From positions 62,001 through 126,000 of the forward strand of contig NZ_AMWJ02000002.1 of NCBI RefSeq assembly GCF_000319305.2: a stretch of DNA of 64,000 bases, read 5' to 3'. A program made the translations under genes and the position numbers. Of this stretch, positions 37,175-45,912 are shown piece by piece. The DNA comes from Pseudomonas bharatica CSV86 (GTDB lineage: Bacteria > Pseudomonadota > Gammaproteobacteria > Pseudomonadales > Pseudomonadaceae). Position 1 is the stretch's first letter, and every line of letters begins with the position of its first letter. The notes below the pieces were generated by a model, which did no database searches, was not told the DNA's origin, and was given only the letters and a program-made list of their open reading frames with translations.

Positions 37175-37642
37175 TCAAACGTCTTCATCGCCTTCGGGCG
37201 GCGATACACGATCGGTCCAGGGTTTGCCGTCCAGTGGCGCCGAGCGGGCCAGCTCGGCTTCGTCCAGGCCGATGCCGCCGCCGATCTCGTCCTCGTCGAC
37301 CCGGCGCAATTGCTGGTCTGCCGGCCCCGGGCCGCCTCGCTCGGAAGGATCGCGGGCGCCGGTCTGGTCGAACAGGGTGTCGGGGCTGAGGTCGTCCAGG
37401 GTGACATTGTCCTCGTGCAGGCTTTCAGTGAGCGCTTCACCGCCACTCATGCCACCCCGCTCGACACGCTCGGCGGGAAACTCGCGGTTGAATTCCTCTG
37501 CCGGCCGCGCATCGCCGGCGCGGCCCTGGCGTTCGTCATGGCGGTCACTGAAATCCAGCTCGCGGACTTCGCCCATGCGGTCCTGGATGTCGTCGATTTC
37601 GGCTGGCACATGGGTGGCCGGCCTTTGGCTTTTCTCGTTCAT
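37175..37642 (-). CDS. Acidic hypothetical protein, 155 aa
   Basis: MNEKSQRPATHVPAEIDDIQ, rich in Asp, Glu, Arg and Gly and probably intrinsically disordered. No signal peptide. GAGG lies six bases upstream. Same strand as, and 15 bases before, the metallothionein, so probably cotranscribed. Divergent from ligD. Confidence 0.6.
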   Translation of the reverse strand: MNEKSQRPATHVPAEIDDIQDRMGEVRELDFSDRHDERQGRAGDARPAEEFNREFPAERVERGGMSGGEALTESLHEDNVTLDDLSPDTLFDQTGARDPSERGGPGPADQQLRRVDEDEIGGGIGLDEAELARSAPLDGKPWTDRVSPPEGDEDV

Positions 37643-37794
37643 GGCAACCTCGCTTGCGGATGAGCTCTCCTGAAGTCGACTCCCCTGCGCGGAAAATGAT
37701 TCAGTCTTTCTGCCGCCCGGTCGCCACGCCGATTGAACTCCCGTCCCGCACGCCCTCTCCCACTTGGTAAGACGCCGGACACAGAGCATTCGCC

Positions 37795-40266
37795 ATGGCC
37801 AAGCCCCTCGAGGAGTACCAACGCAAGCGCAACTTCGCCGCCACCCCTGAACCCAGCGGCAAGCGAGCCCGTGGCAAGGCCCGGGCGCTGCAGTTCTGCA
37901 TCCAGAAACACGACGCCAGCCACCTGCACTACGATTTCCGCCTGGAGCTCGATGGCACCCTGAAAAGCTGGGCGGTGCCCAAGGGCCCGTCGCTGGATCC
38001 CAAGGTCAAGCGCCTGGCGGTGCACGTCGAGGACCACCCGCTGGACTACGCCAGCTTCGAAGGTCATATCCCCGAGGGCCACTACGGTGCCGGCGACGTG
38101 ATCGTGTGGGACCGCGGCATATGGATTCCCGAAGGCGACCCGCACCAGGGCTACGCCAAGGGCCACCTGCGCTTCGAACTGCAAGGGGAAAAGCTCGGCG
38201 GACGCTGGAACCTGTTCCGCACCCGCCTCGGCGGCAAGAAGGAACAGTGGATGCTGGTCAAGTCCTCGGATGCCCAGGCCCGCGAAGAGAAGGACTACGA
38301 CATCCTCGAAGCTGCCCCGGACAGCGTGCTCAGCGACCGCAGCCTGCCTTCGGCCAGGCCGGTCGCGGCGCCTGCGGCAAAGGCCCCCGCGGCAAGGAAG
38401 AAAGCCGCATCCGCCAGCCGCACGAAAAAGGCACCCAAGGCCGCCCTGCCCGAAAGCCTCAAGCCGCAGTTGGCCACCCTGGTGGACTCGCCGCCGCAAG
38501 GCGACTGGAGCTACGAGATCAAGTTCGACGGCTACCGCATCCTTGCCCGTATCGACGATGGCGAGGTGCGCCTGTTCACCCGCAATGGCCACGACTGGAC
38601 GGCGAAGATGCCGCGCCAGGTGGCGGCGCTGAAAACGCTCAAACTGAAATCCGCCTGGCTCGACGGCGAGATGGTGGTCGCCGACGAAAACGGCGTGGCC
38701 GACTTCCAGGCCCTGCAGAACGCCTTCGATACCGAGCACGACGAACGCATTCTCTACTACCTGTTCGATGTGCCCTGGCTCGAAGGTCGTGATCTGCGCC
38801 AGTTGCCACTGCAGGAGCGGCGCGCCGCCCTTGAAGCGATCCTCGCCGACCCGCCGCCGGAGCTGCGTTACTCGGCGAGCTTCGCCGAGCCGGTCGCCTC
38901 GCTGCTCGCCAGCGCCTGCCAGATGAACCTGGAAGGCCTGATCGGCAAGCGCCAGGACAGCGTCTACGTGGAACGACGCAGCAGCGACTGGATCAAGCTC
39001 AAGTGCCAGAAACGCCAGGAGTTCGTGGTGGTCGGCTACACCGAGCCCAAGGGCAGCCGGGCAGCGTTCGGCGCCCTGTTGCTGGCCCTGCATGACGATG
39101 GCCGGTTGCGTTATGCGGGCAAGGTCGGCACGGGTTTCAGCACCGAGACCCTGCAAAGCCTGCATCGCCGGCTGCAGCCGCTGGAGGCGCCGCGCCCGCC
39201 ACTGGATAACCCGCCGACCGGCGCCGAAGCCCGGGGCGTTCACTGGCTCAAGCCACAGTTGCTGGCAGAGGTCAGCTTCGCCCAGATGACCCGCGACGGC
39301 ATCGTTCGCCACGCGGTCTTCCATGGCCTGCGCAACGACAAGCCGGCCAGCGCCATCAACCTGGAGCGTGCCATGCCCGTGAAGAACAGCAGCGCCAAGG
39401 CGATGCGCCTGACCCATCCTGATCGCATCATCGATGCCAGCAGCAACACCACCAAGCTGGATATCGCCGAGTACTACGCCAAGGTTGCCGGGCTGATCCT
39501 GCCGCACCTGGAGAACCGTCCCGTGGCGCTGGTCCGCGCCCCGGACGGGCTGGACGGCGAACTGTTCTTCCAGAAGAACGCCGCCCAGCTTGACCTGCCC
39601 CACGTGAAAACCTACGACAAGGACCAGGCCGGTCAGGCCGCGATGATCATCAACCGCGAAGACACCCTGCTTGGCGCGGTGCAGATGAACACGCTCGAAC
39701 TGCACACCTGGAACGCCACCGACAAGCAATTCGAGCGCCCCGACCGCTTCGTGCTCGACCTCGACCCGGACCCGAAACTGCCCTGGAAGGCGATGATCGA
39801 AGCCACCACCCTGACCCTCACCCTTCTGGAAGAGCTGGGCCTGCGCTGTTTCCTCAAGACCAGCGGCGGCAAGGGCATCCACGTGGTAGTGCCGCTGCAG
39901 CGCAAGGCCGGCTGGGACGAGGTCAAGGACTTCAGCCACGCCATCGTCAGCCACATGGCCGGGCTGTTCCCTGAACGGCTGTCGGCGGTTTCCGGGCCGA
40001 AGAACCGGGTCGGGCGGATCTTCATCGACTACCTGCGCAACGGCAAGGGAGCGACAACCGTCTGCGCCTGGTCGCTGCGGGCCCGGGAAGGCATGCCGGT
40101 GTCGGTGCCGATCTGGCCCGAGGAACTGGCCGGGCTCAAGGGGGCCAACCAATGGACCCTGGCCAATATCGACGAGCGCCTGGCCGACGGCAACGACCCG
40201 TGGCAGGACTACGCCGGCACCCGCCAGTCGATCACCGCCGGCATGCGCAAGAAACTCGGCCTGTGA
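37795..40266 (+). CDS. ligD: ATP-dependent DNA ligase D (NHEJ)
   Basis: 823 residues with three domains in Pseudomonas order: 3'-phosphoesterase (~30-190; CIQKHDASHLHYDFRLEL, GHIPEGHYGAGDVIVWDRG), ligase (~215-520; adenylated Lys243 in YEIKFDGYR, then EGLIGKRQDSVYVERRSSDW) and primase/polymerase (~545-823; LVRAPDGLDGELFFQKN, DLDPDPKLPW, TSGGKGIHVVVPL). With Ku it repairs double-strand breaks in non-growing cells. The N- and C-domain linker is Ala/Lys-rich. It heads a run of four overlapping genes. The ribosome site is weak. Confidence 0.96.
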   Translation: MAKPLEEYQRKRNFAATPEPSGKRARGKARALQFCIQKHDASHLHYDFRLELDGTLKSWAVPKGPSLDPKVKRLAVHVEDHPLDYASFEGHIPEGHYGAGDVIVWDRGIWIPEGDPHQGYAKGHLRFELQGEKLGGRWNLFRTRLGGKKEQWMLVKSSDAQAREEKDYDILEAAPDSVLSDRSLPSARPVAAPAAKAPAARKKAASASRTKKAPKAALPESLKPQLATLVDSPPQGDWSYEIKFDGYRILARIDDGEVRLFTRNGHDWTAKMPRQVAALKTLKLKSAWLDGEMVVADENGVADFQALQNAFDTEHDERILYYLFDVPWLEGRDLRQLPLQERRAALEAILADPPPELRYSASFAEPVASLLASACQMNLEGLIGKRQDSVYVERRSSDWIKLKCQKRQEFVVVGYTEPKGSRAAFGALLLALHDDGRLRYAGKVGTGFSTETLQSLHRRLQPLEAPRPPLDNPPTGAEARGVHWLKPQLLAEVSFAQMTRDGIVRHAVFHGLRNDKPASAINLERAMPVKNSSAKAMRLTHPDRIIDASSNTTKLDIAEYYAKVAGLILPHLENRPVALVRAPDGLDGELFFQKNAAQLDLPHVKTYDKDQAGQAAMIINREDTLLGAVQMNTLELHTWNATDKQFERPDRFVLDLDPDPKLPWKAMIEATTLTLTLLEELGLRCFLKTSGGKGIHVVVPLQRKAGWDEVKDFSHAIVSHMAGLFPERLSAVSGPKNRVGRIFIDYLRNGKGATTVCAWSLRAREGMPVSVPIWPEELAGLKGANQWTLANIDERLADGNDPWQDYAGTRQSITAGMRKKLGL

Positions 40267-40279
40267 AGGAGCCACCGCC

Positions 40280-41323
40280 ATGAGCATCATCCAGGATTTC
40301 GACCTGGGCAGCCTGGACACCCTGCTGCGCAGCTTTACCCAGCGACCCCAGGCGCTGCATCTGGACACCCAGCTGCCGCTGGTCATGCAGTCACTGCAAC
40401 AGGACCATCTCGACCTGCTGCCACTGCCCGGCCAGGGCCATACCCTGCAACGCTGGCAGACCCTGGCGCGCATCGCCGGCTGCGACCTGAGCCTGGCCAA
40501 GCTGTACGAGGGGCACACCGATGCCCTGGCGATCCTCTCCGAGTGCAGCGCCAGCCACCGGGTCGGGCAAGGCATCTGGGGGGTATGGGCCGCCGAGTCG
40601 GCAGAGGCCCGCACGCGCATCGTCGGACGCGAAGGCGACACGGTGCTGCTGGAAGGACGCAAGGCCTGGTGCTCCGGCGCCCTGCAGATCGACAACGCCC
40701 TGCTGACCGCCTGGGACAGTAACGAGCAGCCGCAACTGGTGGCCATCGAGCTGTCCCATCCGAGCCAGCGCATCCTTGCCGAGGGCTGGCAGGCGGTGGG
40801 CATGGCCACCACTACCAGTGTGGTGATGGAGTTCGATGGTACTCCTGCCGTGGCCATTGGCGCTCCCGGGCAGTACCTATCGCGACCTGGCTTCTGGCAC
40901 GGCGGCGGCGGAATCGCTGCGTGCTGGTACGGGGCCGCCGAGGCGCTGGCCGATTACCTGCGCGAGCACTGCCGCAAGCCGCGTCCCGACCCGCATGCCG
41001 AGGCCCACCTGGGCGCGGTCGATGCCGCACTGGGCGGTGCCCGGGCGACCCTGCGCGAATGCGCCGCGTGGATCGACGCCAACCCCGGCGCCAACGCCGA
41101 ACTGCTGGTACGGCGCACCCGTGCCCAGATCGAACAGGCGGTGAGCCAGGTTATCCAGCATGTCGGCCGCGCCCTGGGTGCCACGCCGTTCTGCCACAAC
41201 AGCCACTTCGCCCGGCTCTCCGCCGACCTGCCGGTCTTCCTGCGCCAGAGCCATGCCGAACGCGATCTCGCCGTCCTCGGTCAACAACTGGCCCAGGTGC
41301 CGGCGGGAGCCTGGCAGCTATGA
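40280..41323 (+). CDS. Acyl-CoA dehydrogenase-like flavoprotein
   Basis: 347 residues, related to acyl-CoA dehydrogenases but shorter than the ~380-residue enzymes. ARIAGCDLSLAKLYEGHTDAL fits the N-terminal helical domain, GREGDTVLLEGRKAWCSGALQ the beta domain. It starts 13 bases after ligD with GGAG eight bases upstream and overlaps the next gene by four bases. A role in acyl-CoA oxidation, or in a flavin reaction on another substrate, cannot be decided. Part of a cassette between ligD and ku. Confidence 0.7.
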   Translation: MSIIQDFDLGSLDTLLRSFTQRPQALHLDTQLPLVMQSLQQDHLDLLPLPGQGHTLQRWQTLARIAGCDLSLAKLYEGHTDALAILSECSASHRVGQGIWGVWAAESAEARTRIVGREGDTVLLEGRKAWCSGALQIDNALLTAWDSNEQPQLVAIELSHPSQRILAEGWQAVGMATTTSVVMEFDGTPAVAIGAPGQYLSRPGFWHGGGGIAACWYGAAEALADYLREHCRKPRPDPHAEAHLGAVDAALGGARATLRECAAWIDANPGANAELLVRRTRAQIEQAVSQVIQHVGRALGATPFCHNSHFARLSADLPVFLRQSHAERDLAVLGQQLAQVPAGAWQL

Positions 41324-42071
41324 GCGAAGACCTGTTCCGTGGGCCGGCGACCACACCCGCGCAATGGCAGCAGTCGGCCCATCTGGCCCGGGCCACCTGG
41401 ATTACCCCGAGCAACTGTGCCCGCCCGGGCGCCGCCTGATCGTGGTGGCGCCCCACCCTGACGACGAGATCCTCGCCTGCGGCGGCCTGCTCGCCAGTCT
41501 GCGCGGCCGTGAGCAGGACCTGCTGCTGATCTCGGCCACCGATGGCGAGGCCAGCCATCCCGGTTCGCAACAGTGGACGGAGCATCGCCTGCGTCGCCAG
41601 CGCCCCCAGGAAAGCCGCAACGCCCTGCACCGGCTCGGCCTGGACCTGCAGGCCCTGGACTGGCAGCGCCTGTCGCTCAAGGACACCGCGGTGGCCCGCG
41701 ACGAAGCCTACCTGGTCGGTCACCTGGGCCAATTGCTGCGGCCCGACGACCTGCTGCTCTGCACCTGGCGCGGCGACGGCCATTGTGACCACGAGGCGGT
41801 TGGCCGCGCCTGTGCCCAGGCGGCGCAGGCCAAGGGCGCGACCCTGCTTGAAGTGCCGGTATGGGCCTGGTACTGGGCGCAGCCCGAGGATCCGCGGCTG
41901 CCCTGGGAACGGGCTTGCAAGGTGCAACTGGACGCCGATGCCGTGCAACGCAAGCAACAGGCGATTGCCGCCCATGTCAGCCAGATCGAATCCGATGGCG
42001 AGCGCCCGCCGGTGCTCCCGGCCGAAACCCTGGAGTGCCTGATGCAACCTTTCGAACTGGTGTTCCGATGA
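41320..42071 (+). pseudogene. PIG-L family deacetylase, frameshifted
   Basis: After adding one G at the GGG of 41390-41392 the frame reads HLARGHLDYPEQLCPPGRRL and then IVVAPHPDDEILACGGLLAS, the zinc-binding PHPDDE motif of the PIG-L/MshB/BshB deacetylases, followed by WRGDGHCDHEAVGRA with the other His/Asp ligand set. 250 residues. These enzymes remove N-acetyl groups from GlcNAc-type substrates. Start and stop overlap their neighbours in ATGA junctions. Confidence 0.82.
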
Positions 42072-42667
42072 GTGTGGATGCGCGCTATTTCGCCGACCTG
42101 TTCGCCGCCAGCGACGATCCTTGGGCCTTCCGCACCCGCTGGTACGAAAAGCGCAAGCGCGAACTGATCATGGCCAGCCTGCCCAGGCAGTTCTATGAGC
42201 GAATCTTCGAGCCGGCCTGCGCCAACGGGGAACTGAGCGCGGCGCTGGCCGAACGCTGCACCGAGCTGGTCTGTCATGACCTCGACAGCACCGCCGTCGC
42301 CCTTGCCCGCCAGCGCCTGGGCGGCCTGCGCAATGTGCAGGTGGGGCAAGGACGCCTGCCGGGAGACTGGCCCGGCGGCAGTTTCGACCTGATCGTACTC
42401 GGCGAGATCGGCTACTACCTCGACCCGGAGCAGTGGTTGCAAGTGATCGAGCAGGCAGTCGCCAGCCTGGGCGAGGACGGCGGGCTGCTCGCCTGTCACT
42501 GGCTGCACCCCATCGATGGCTGCCCGCAGAACGGTCGCCAGGTGCACGCCCTGCTGGAAGAGCGCCTGCCGCTGTATCGCGTGCTGCGTCATGAAGAAGC
42601 GGATTTTTTGCTGGAGTACTGGAGTTGCCAGCCCAGCGTGATCGACCTCGACGAGACCTGCCCATGA
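42068..42667 (+). CDS. SAM-dependent methyltransferase (NodS-like)
   Basis: 199 residues starting MSVDARYFADLFAASDDPWA, with the FEPACANGELSAALAERC motif I and FDLIVLGEIGYYLD motif IV, as in NodS-type N-methyltransferases and their relatives. It overlaps the PIG-L gene and the glycosyltransferase by four bases each. A methyltransferase acting on a freshly deacetylated amine would fit the NodS precedent (inference). Confidence 0.78.
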   Translation: MSVDARYFADLFAASDDPWAFRTRWYEKRKRELIMASLPRQFYERIFEPACANGELSAALAERCTELVCHDLDSTAVALARQRLGGLRNVQVGQGRLPGDWPGGSFDLIVLGEIGYYLDPEQWLQVIEQAVASLGEDGGLLACHWLHPIDGCPQNGRQVHALLEERLPLYRVLRHEEADFLLEYWSCQPSVIDLDETCP

Positions 42668-43317
42668 TTGCCGTGATCATCCCCGCCCACAACGAAGCCG
42701 ACACGCTGCACGCTTGCCTGACCGCCATGCGCGCCGCCGCCGACACTGCTGCAAGTGTGGGGCATCGGGTCGAAATCCTGGTCGTGCTGGACTGCTGTAC
42801 CGACGCCAGCGCCGCCATCGCCCGCCGCTTCGGCGTAGACACCCTGGAGGTGGAGGTGCGCAATGTCGGCCAGGCGCGCCGTGCCGGCGCCGAGCTGATG
42901 CTGCAGCGTGGCGCCCAATGGCTGGCCTGTACCGATGCCGACAGCTGCGTACCGGCGGACTGGCTGCTGTGCCAGCTGGACTTCGCCGCCGATGCGGTGT
43001 GTGGCACGGTGCATATCGAACAATGGCAGGCCGAGCAGGACCAGGCACTGCGCGAGCGCTACCTGGAGCACTACCAGATGCGCGAAGGACACCGGCATAT
43101 CCACGGCGCCAACCTGGGAATCTGCGCCCGCGCCTACCAAAGGGTGGGCGGCTTCCGCCCGCTAGCGCTTAACGAGGATGTGCAACTGATCGAAGACCTG
43201 CAGGCGTGCGGGGCAACTATCGTATGGACGGCGCGCAACAGTGTGACCACCAGCAGCCGCATGGACAGCCGCGCCCGGGGTGGCTTCGGCGACTATCTCA
43301 GGTCCCTGATGGCCTGA
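42664..43317 (+). CDS. Family 2 glycosyltransferase
   Basis: 217 residues: MIAVIIPAHNEADTLHACLT, the DCCTDASAAIA nucleotide-binding strand-loop, the ACTDADSCVPADW DxD motif and GHRHIHGANLGICARAYQRV acceptor loop. No membrane helix, so it is cytoplasmic or peripheral. Last gene of the overlapping cassette. It converges on ku with 28 bases between them. Confidence 0.82.
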   Translation: MIAVIIPAHNEADTLHACLTAMRAAADTAASVGHRVEILVVLDCCTDASAAIARRFGVDTLEVEVRNVGQARRAGAELMLQRGAQWLACTDADSCVPADWLLCQLDFAADAVCGTVHIEQWQAEQDQALRERYLEHYQMREGHRHIHGANLGICARAYQRVGGFRPLALNEDVQLIEDLQACGATIVWTARNSVTTSSRMDSRARGGFGDYLRSLMA

Positions 43318-43345
43318 TTGACCGCAGGCCTTGCCGGGGGCTGGT

Positions 43346-44179
43346 TCAAGAGGCCTTGCGCGACGCCTTCTTCTTCGGCGTCGGCTTGGCCTTGCCACCC
43401 AGGCTGCGCTTGAGCAGTTCGGTGAGGTCGATGATATCGGCGCCCTTGCCCTCGCCTTCCTCGCCCGGTTGCTCGACCACGCTGATCTTGCCCTTGGAGG
43501 CCTTTTCTTCCACCAGGTCCATGATGGTCTGGCGAAACTCGTCGCGGTAATCCTCGGGTGTCCAACTGCCGCTCATGTCCTTGACCAGGCGCTTGGCCAT
43601 GTCCAGCTCGGCCTTGCTGACCTTGGCATGGGTCACGCTGTCATCCAGCTCCAGGCTGTCGAGGTCCTTTACTTCGTCTGGCCAGCGCAAGGTAATCAGT
43701 ACCAGGGCATCGTCCAGTGGCCGCACGAGTGCCAGGTGCTGCTGGGTATGCAGCACCACCGTGGCCAAGGCCACCTTGCCGGTGCTTTCCAGCGTATCGC
43801 GAAGCAAGGCGTAGACCTTGCCGCCGCGCTTGTCCGGCGCCAGGTAGTAAGGCGTGTCGAAGTGTTGCAGGGGAATATCGCCGGCGTCGACGAAGGAAAA
43901 GATATCGATGGTCTGGGTCGCTTCGGGCCGGGCCTTGCGGATCTCGTCCTCGCTGATCACCACATAGCGACCCTTCTCGTATTCAACGCCCTTGACGATA
44001 TGTTCCTTGCTGATTTCCTTGCCGGTGACCTTGTTGATCCGCTTGTAGCCCACCGGATCCATGCTGCGTTGGTCAAGCCAGTCGAAATCGACCCGCTGGC
44101 TGCGCACGGCGGATGCCAGGGCGACCGGGATATGCACCAGGCCGAAGCTGATCGCGCCCTTCCAGATTGCACGAGGCAT
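43346..44179 (-). CDS. ku: Ku DNA end-binding protein (NHEJ)
   Basis: 277 residues with the bacterial Ku core (AIWKGAISFGLVHIPVALAS, VGYKRINKVTGKEI, GVEYEKGRYVVISEDEI, FDTPYYLAPDKRGGKVYALL). A Lys-rich C-terminal tail (KPTPKKKASRKAS) matches the DNA-contacting tail of other Ku homodimers. It threads onto DNA ends and recruits LigD. It starts ten bases after the small Cys-rich gene and has GGAG at the right distance. Confidence 0.95.
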   Translation of the reverse strand: MPRAIWKGAISFGLVHIPVALASAVRSQRVDFDWLDQRSMDPVGYKRINKVTGKEISKEHIVKGVEYEKGRYVVISEDEIRKARPEATQTIDIFSFVDAGDIPLQHFDTPYYLAPDKRGGKVYALLRDTLESTGKVALATVVLHTQQHLALVRPLDDALVLITLRWPDEVKDLDSLELDDSVTHAKVSKAELDMAKRLVKDMSGSWTPEDYRDEFRQTIMDLVEEKASKGKISVVEQPGEEGEGKGADIIDLTELLKRSLGGKAKPTPKKKASRKAS

Positions 44180-44188
44180 GGCGGACTC

Positions 44189-44323
44189 CTAGCGACGCGG
44201 AAGTTGCAGAAGGTGATGACGCAAGGCACCGCAACGCTCGCAGCACTCGCAATCGCCGGGCACGGCATCGTTCACCGGCATCGAGCGCCACTGGCATCCA
44301 CGTAGCAGGCAAAAAAAGGTCAT
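44189..44323 (-). CDS. PSPA7_2676-like small Cys-rich protein
   Basis: 44 residues, MTFFCLLRGCQWRSMPVNDA ... DCECCERCGALRH. The FFCLLRGCQW start and a CxxC pair near the end match the small Pseudomonas Cys-rich family typified by PSPA7_2676 (family recognition from memory). A perfect AGGAGG lies six bases before the ATG, but it is buried in an inverted repeat. An upstream in-frame ATG (six codons earlier) also exists. Cotranscribed with ku. Confidence 0.7.
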   Translation of the reverse strand: MTFFCLLRGCQWRSMPVNDAVPGDCECCERCGALRHHLLQLPRR

Positions 44324-44326
44324 GGG

Positions 44327-44375
44327 GCACCTCCTGGTCATAGGTCTGTTACCACTAATGACTACCAGGAGGTGC
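44327..44375 (-). promoter_or_regulatory. Hairpin that can hide the ribosome site of the Cys-rich/ku operon
   Basis: On the transcript, GCACCTCCTGGT (44375-44364) is the exact complement of ACCAGGAGGTGC (44338-44327), which contains the Shine-Dalgarno AGGAGG. The 12-bp stem with a 25-base loop would block ribosome access; the anti-SD arm contains ACCTCCT. Confidence 0.5.
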
Positions 44376-44395
44376 GGAAGGTTTGATCGGGATGA

Positions 44396-44575
44396 TCAGT
44401 TGTCGCTGTCCTTGCTCGGAGCCAGTTGCGAGGCAGGGCTTTCCGATTGCGGTTGCTGCATCTGCAGCGACGGCTTGCTCGGGTCGGAGTCCTTGCCGGG
44501 GTGATCGGAGTTGTCGAAACAGCCGCCCAGGGCCAGCAGGCCGGACAGCAGCAACAGGGCTGCGCCTTTGTTCAT
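44396..44575 (-). CDS. Small lipoprotein
   Basis: 59 residues. MNKGAALLLLSGLLALGGCF has a classic lipobox (LALGGC), then a short polar, Ser/Pro/Asp-rich tail. GGAG lies nine bases before this ATG; a GTG two codons earlier is less well spaced. Likely anchored in a membrane by a diacylglyceryl cysteine; function unknown. Confidence 0.65.
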   Translation of the reverse strand: MNKGAALLLLSGLLALGGCFDNSDHPGKDSDPSKPSLQMQQPQSESPASQLAPSKDSDN

Positions 44576-44691
44576 GGCCACGTTCTCCAGGAAAGTTCTT
44601 CACAATAGCAAATGGCGCATCAAGGCCGAGGCCTCCGATGCGCCAGACGAACGAGGCATGGCTATGCCCCGTCATTCACTACGCTACCGCG

Positions 44692-44868
44692 TCAGGAACG
44701 GCCACCTTTGCGGCCGGAGTCCTGGGTTTTCTGCCGGTCCTGATTCATGCCACCCGAATGTTGCCCGCCCTTGCGACCGGCTTCGGAGGCTTTTTCCCGA
44801 TCGTTGGCAAAGTTGCCCGGGTTGCCGCCGCCTTGCTTGGAGCCAGTGCGGTTTTCATTGTTAGCCAT
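44692..44868 (-). CDS. KGG-repeat stress protein (Con-10 family)
   Basis: 58 residues: MANNENRTGSKQGGGNPGNF, then REKASEAGRKGGQHSGG and a closing SGRKGGRS. The repeated KGG motif with NPGNFANDREKA is the signature of the general-stress Con-10/YciG-type family. Strongly hydrophilic and probably disordered. GAGG precedes the ATG. It belongs naturally with this stress/repair island. Confidence 0.85.
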   Translation of the reverse strand: MANNENRTGSKQGGGNPGNFANDREKASEAGRKGGQHSGGMNQDRQKTQDSGRKGGRS

Positions 44869-44988
44869 GATCTTTCACCTCATAGAAAACTAGGGATGCA
44901 CGACGTTTGCCGTACATGATGTGTGAGTCCATGGCGTTGCAAGGATTCGCTTTGGTTCGAAGCGGCCGGACGGGTGGCGGGAAATAGC

Positions 44989-45029
44989 GGGAAGGGGGTG
45001 TTTGGGGTGATGGGTATTTGGGGTGTGGG
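44989..45029 (+). other. G-run cluster (possible G-quadruplex)
   Basis: Six runs of three to five G separated by short loops within 41 bases, upstream of the KGG gene and on the opposite strand to it. The 44869-45438 gap holds this, a long inverted repeat and no gene I can support. Confidence 0.4.
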
Positions 45030-45118
45030 TATCGGTTTTGGTGGCTGCGACGTGCCCGTCAGAGAACCGCGTTATGGCCACCAGGCGCTTGCCGGGAGAT
45101 CTTTAGCGCTCTCCAGAC

Positions 45119-45333
45119 CGAGCGCCGCCCGCGCGGCGCATCGCTGGCAAGCCAGCTCCCACATTTGTTGCAACGTGCCTATGCCTGTCAGACCATAGTT
45201 GACCGCCTTGTTTGTCCGACTCGATTTCCCGCCGAACATCCAAAGGCTGGCAGCGGAGATCTCACAGGCCATGGCACGTTGCAACAAATGTGGGAGCTGG
45301 CTTGCCAGCGATGCGCCGCGCGGGCGGCGCTCG
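45119..45333. repeat. 61-bp perfect inverted repeat containing REP cores
   Basis: 45119-45179 is the exact reverse complement of 45273-45333. Each arm contains a REP core (GCATCGCTGGCAAGCCAGCT) plus CGCCGCCCGCGCGGCGC and TTTGTTGCAACGTGCC flanks. The 93-base centre is unique. Confidence 0.85.
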
Positions 45334-45438
45334 ATCTCAAGGGCGCTGGAGAAGTCATGACAAGCACCTGTCAGCCCTGATGCGATCTACTGACGGACCT
45401 TCAAGACAAAAGCCAACCGGGCGACGAAGCCCGTGAAA

Positions 45439-45912
45439 TCACTGATGCACGTGACCGTGCTTCATTTCCGGCTCACCCTCGGTCAAGGAGCGCACCGGCG
45501 CCTTGATCTCGAGGTTTTCCTTGTTGCCCTTGGCATCCTCGATCACCAGGGTGAGCGGTACTTCCTGACCCTGCTTGAGCTGGTGAACCAGGCCCATGAG
45601 CATCACGTGATAGCCGTTGGCATCCAGGCTAACCGCCTTGCCGGCCGGCAGGTCGAGGCTCGAGACCGGCCCCATGGTCATCACGTCGCCGTTCATCTTC
45701 ATTTCATGGATCTGCACATCCTTGGCGACCGGCGACTGCACGGCGACCAGCTTGGCGTCGGTATCGGAAGTGAGGGTCATGAACGCGCCGGAGGAATGCT
45801 GGTTGGCCACGCTGGCACGGGCCCAGGCATTTTCCACGGTGGTTTGCGCCAGCGCCGGCAGGGCGGCGGCACACAGGGCCAGGACGGCCAGGGGTTTGCG
45901 AATCGGCAGCAT
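45439..45912 (-). CDS. PCu(A)C periplasmic copper chaperone
   Basis: 157 residues; signal peptide MLPIRKPLAVLALCAAALPA-LAQ. The PCuAC ligand set is visible: HEMKMNGDVMTMGPV and GYHVMLMGLVHQL, plus a His/Met-rich tail (EMKHGHVHQ). It carries Cu(I) to cytochrome oxidase Cu-A sites, together with SCO1. The ATG shares a base with the SCO1 stop codon, so the pair is cotranscribed. Confidence 0.9.
   Translation of the reverse strand: MLPIRKPLAVLALCAAALPALAQTTVENAWARASVANQHSSGAFMTLTSDTDAKLVAVQSPVAKDVQIHEMKMNGDVMTMGPVSSLDLPAGKAVSLDANGYHVMLMGLVHQLKQGQEVPLTLVIEDAKGNKENLEIKAPVRSLTEGEPEMKHGHVHQ

Noticed and set aside
37639..40857. A very long open frame antisense to ligD
   Set aside because: High GC leaves stops rare on the opposite strand. 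The frame has repetitive low-complexity composition, no ribosome site and no family, while ligD is unmistakable.
44923..45198. Open frame in the gap between KGG and PCuAC genes
   Set aside because: It runs through a REP unit (RWQASSH is the translated REP core), and has no ribosome site.
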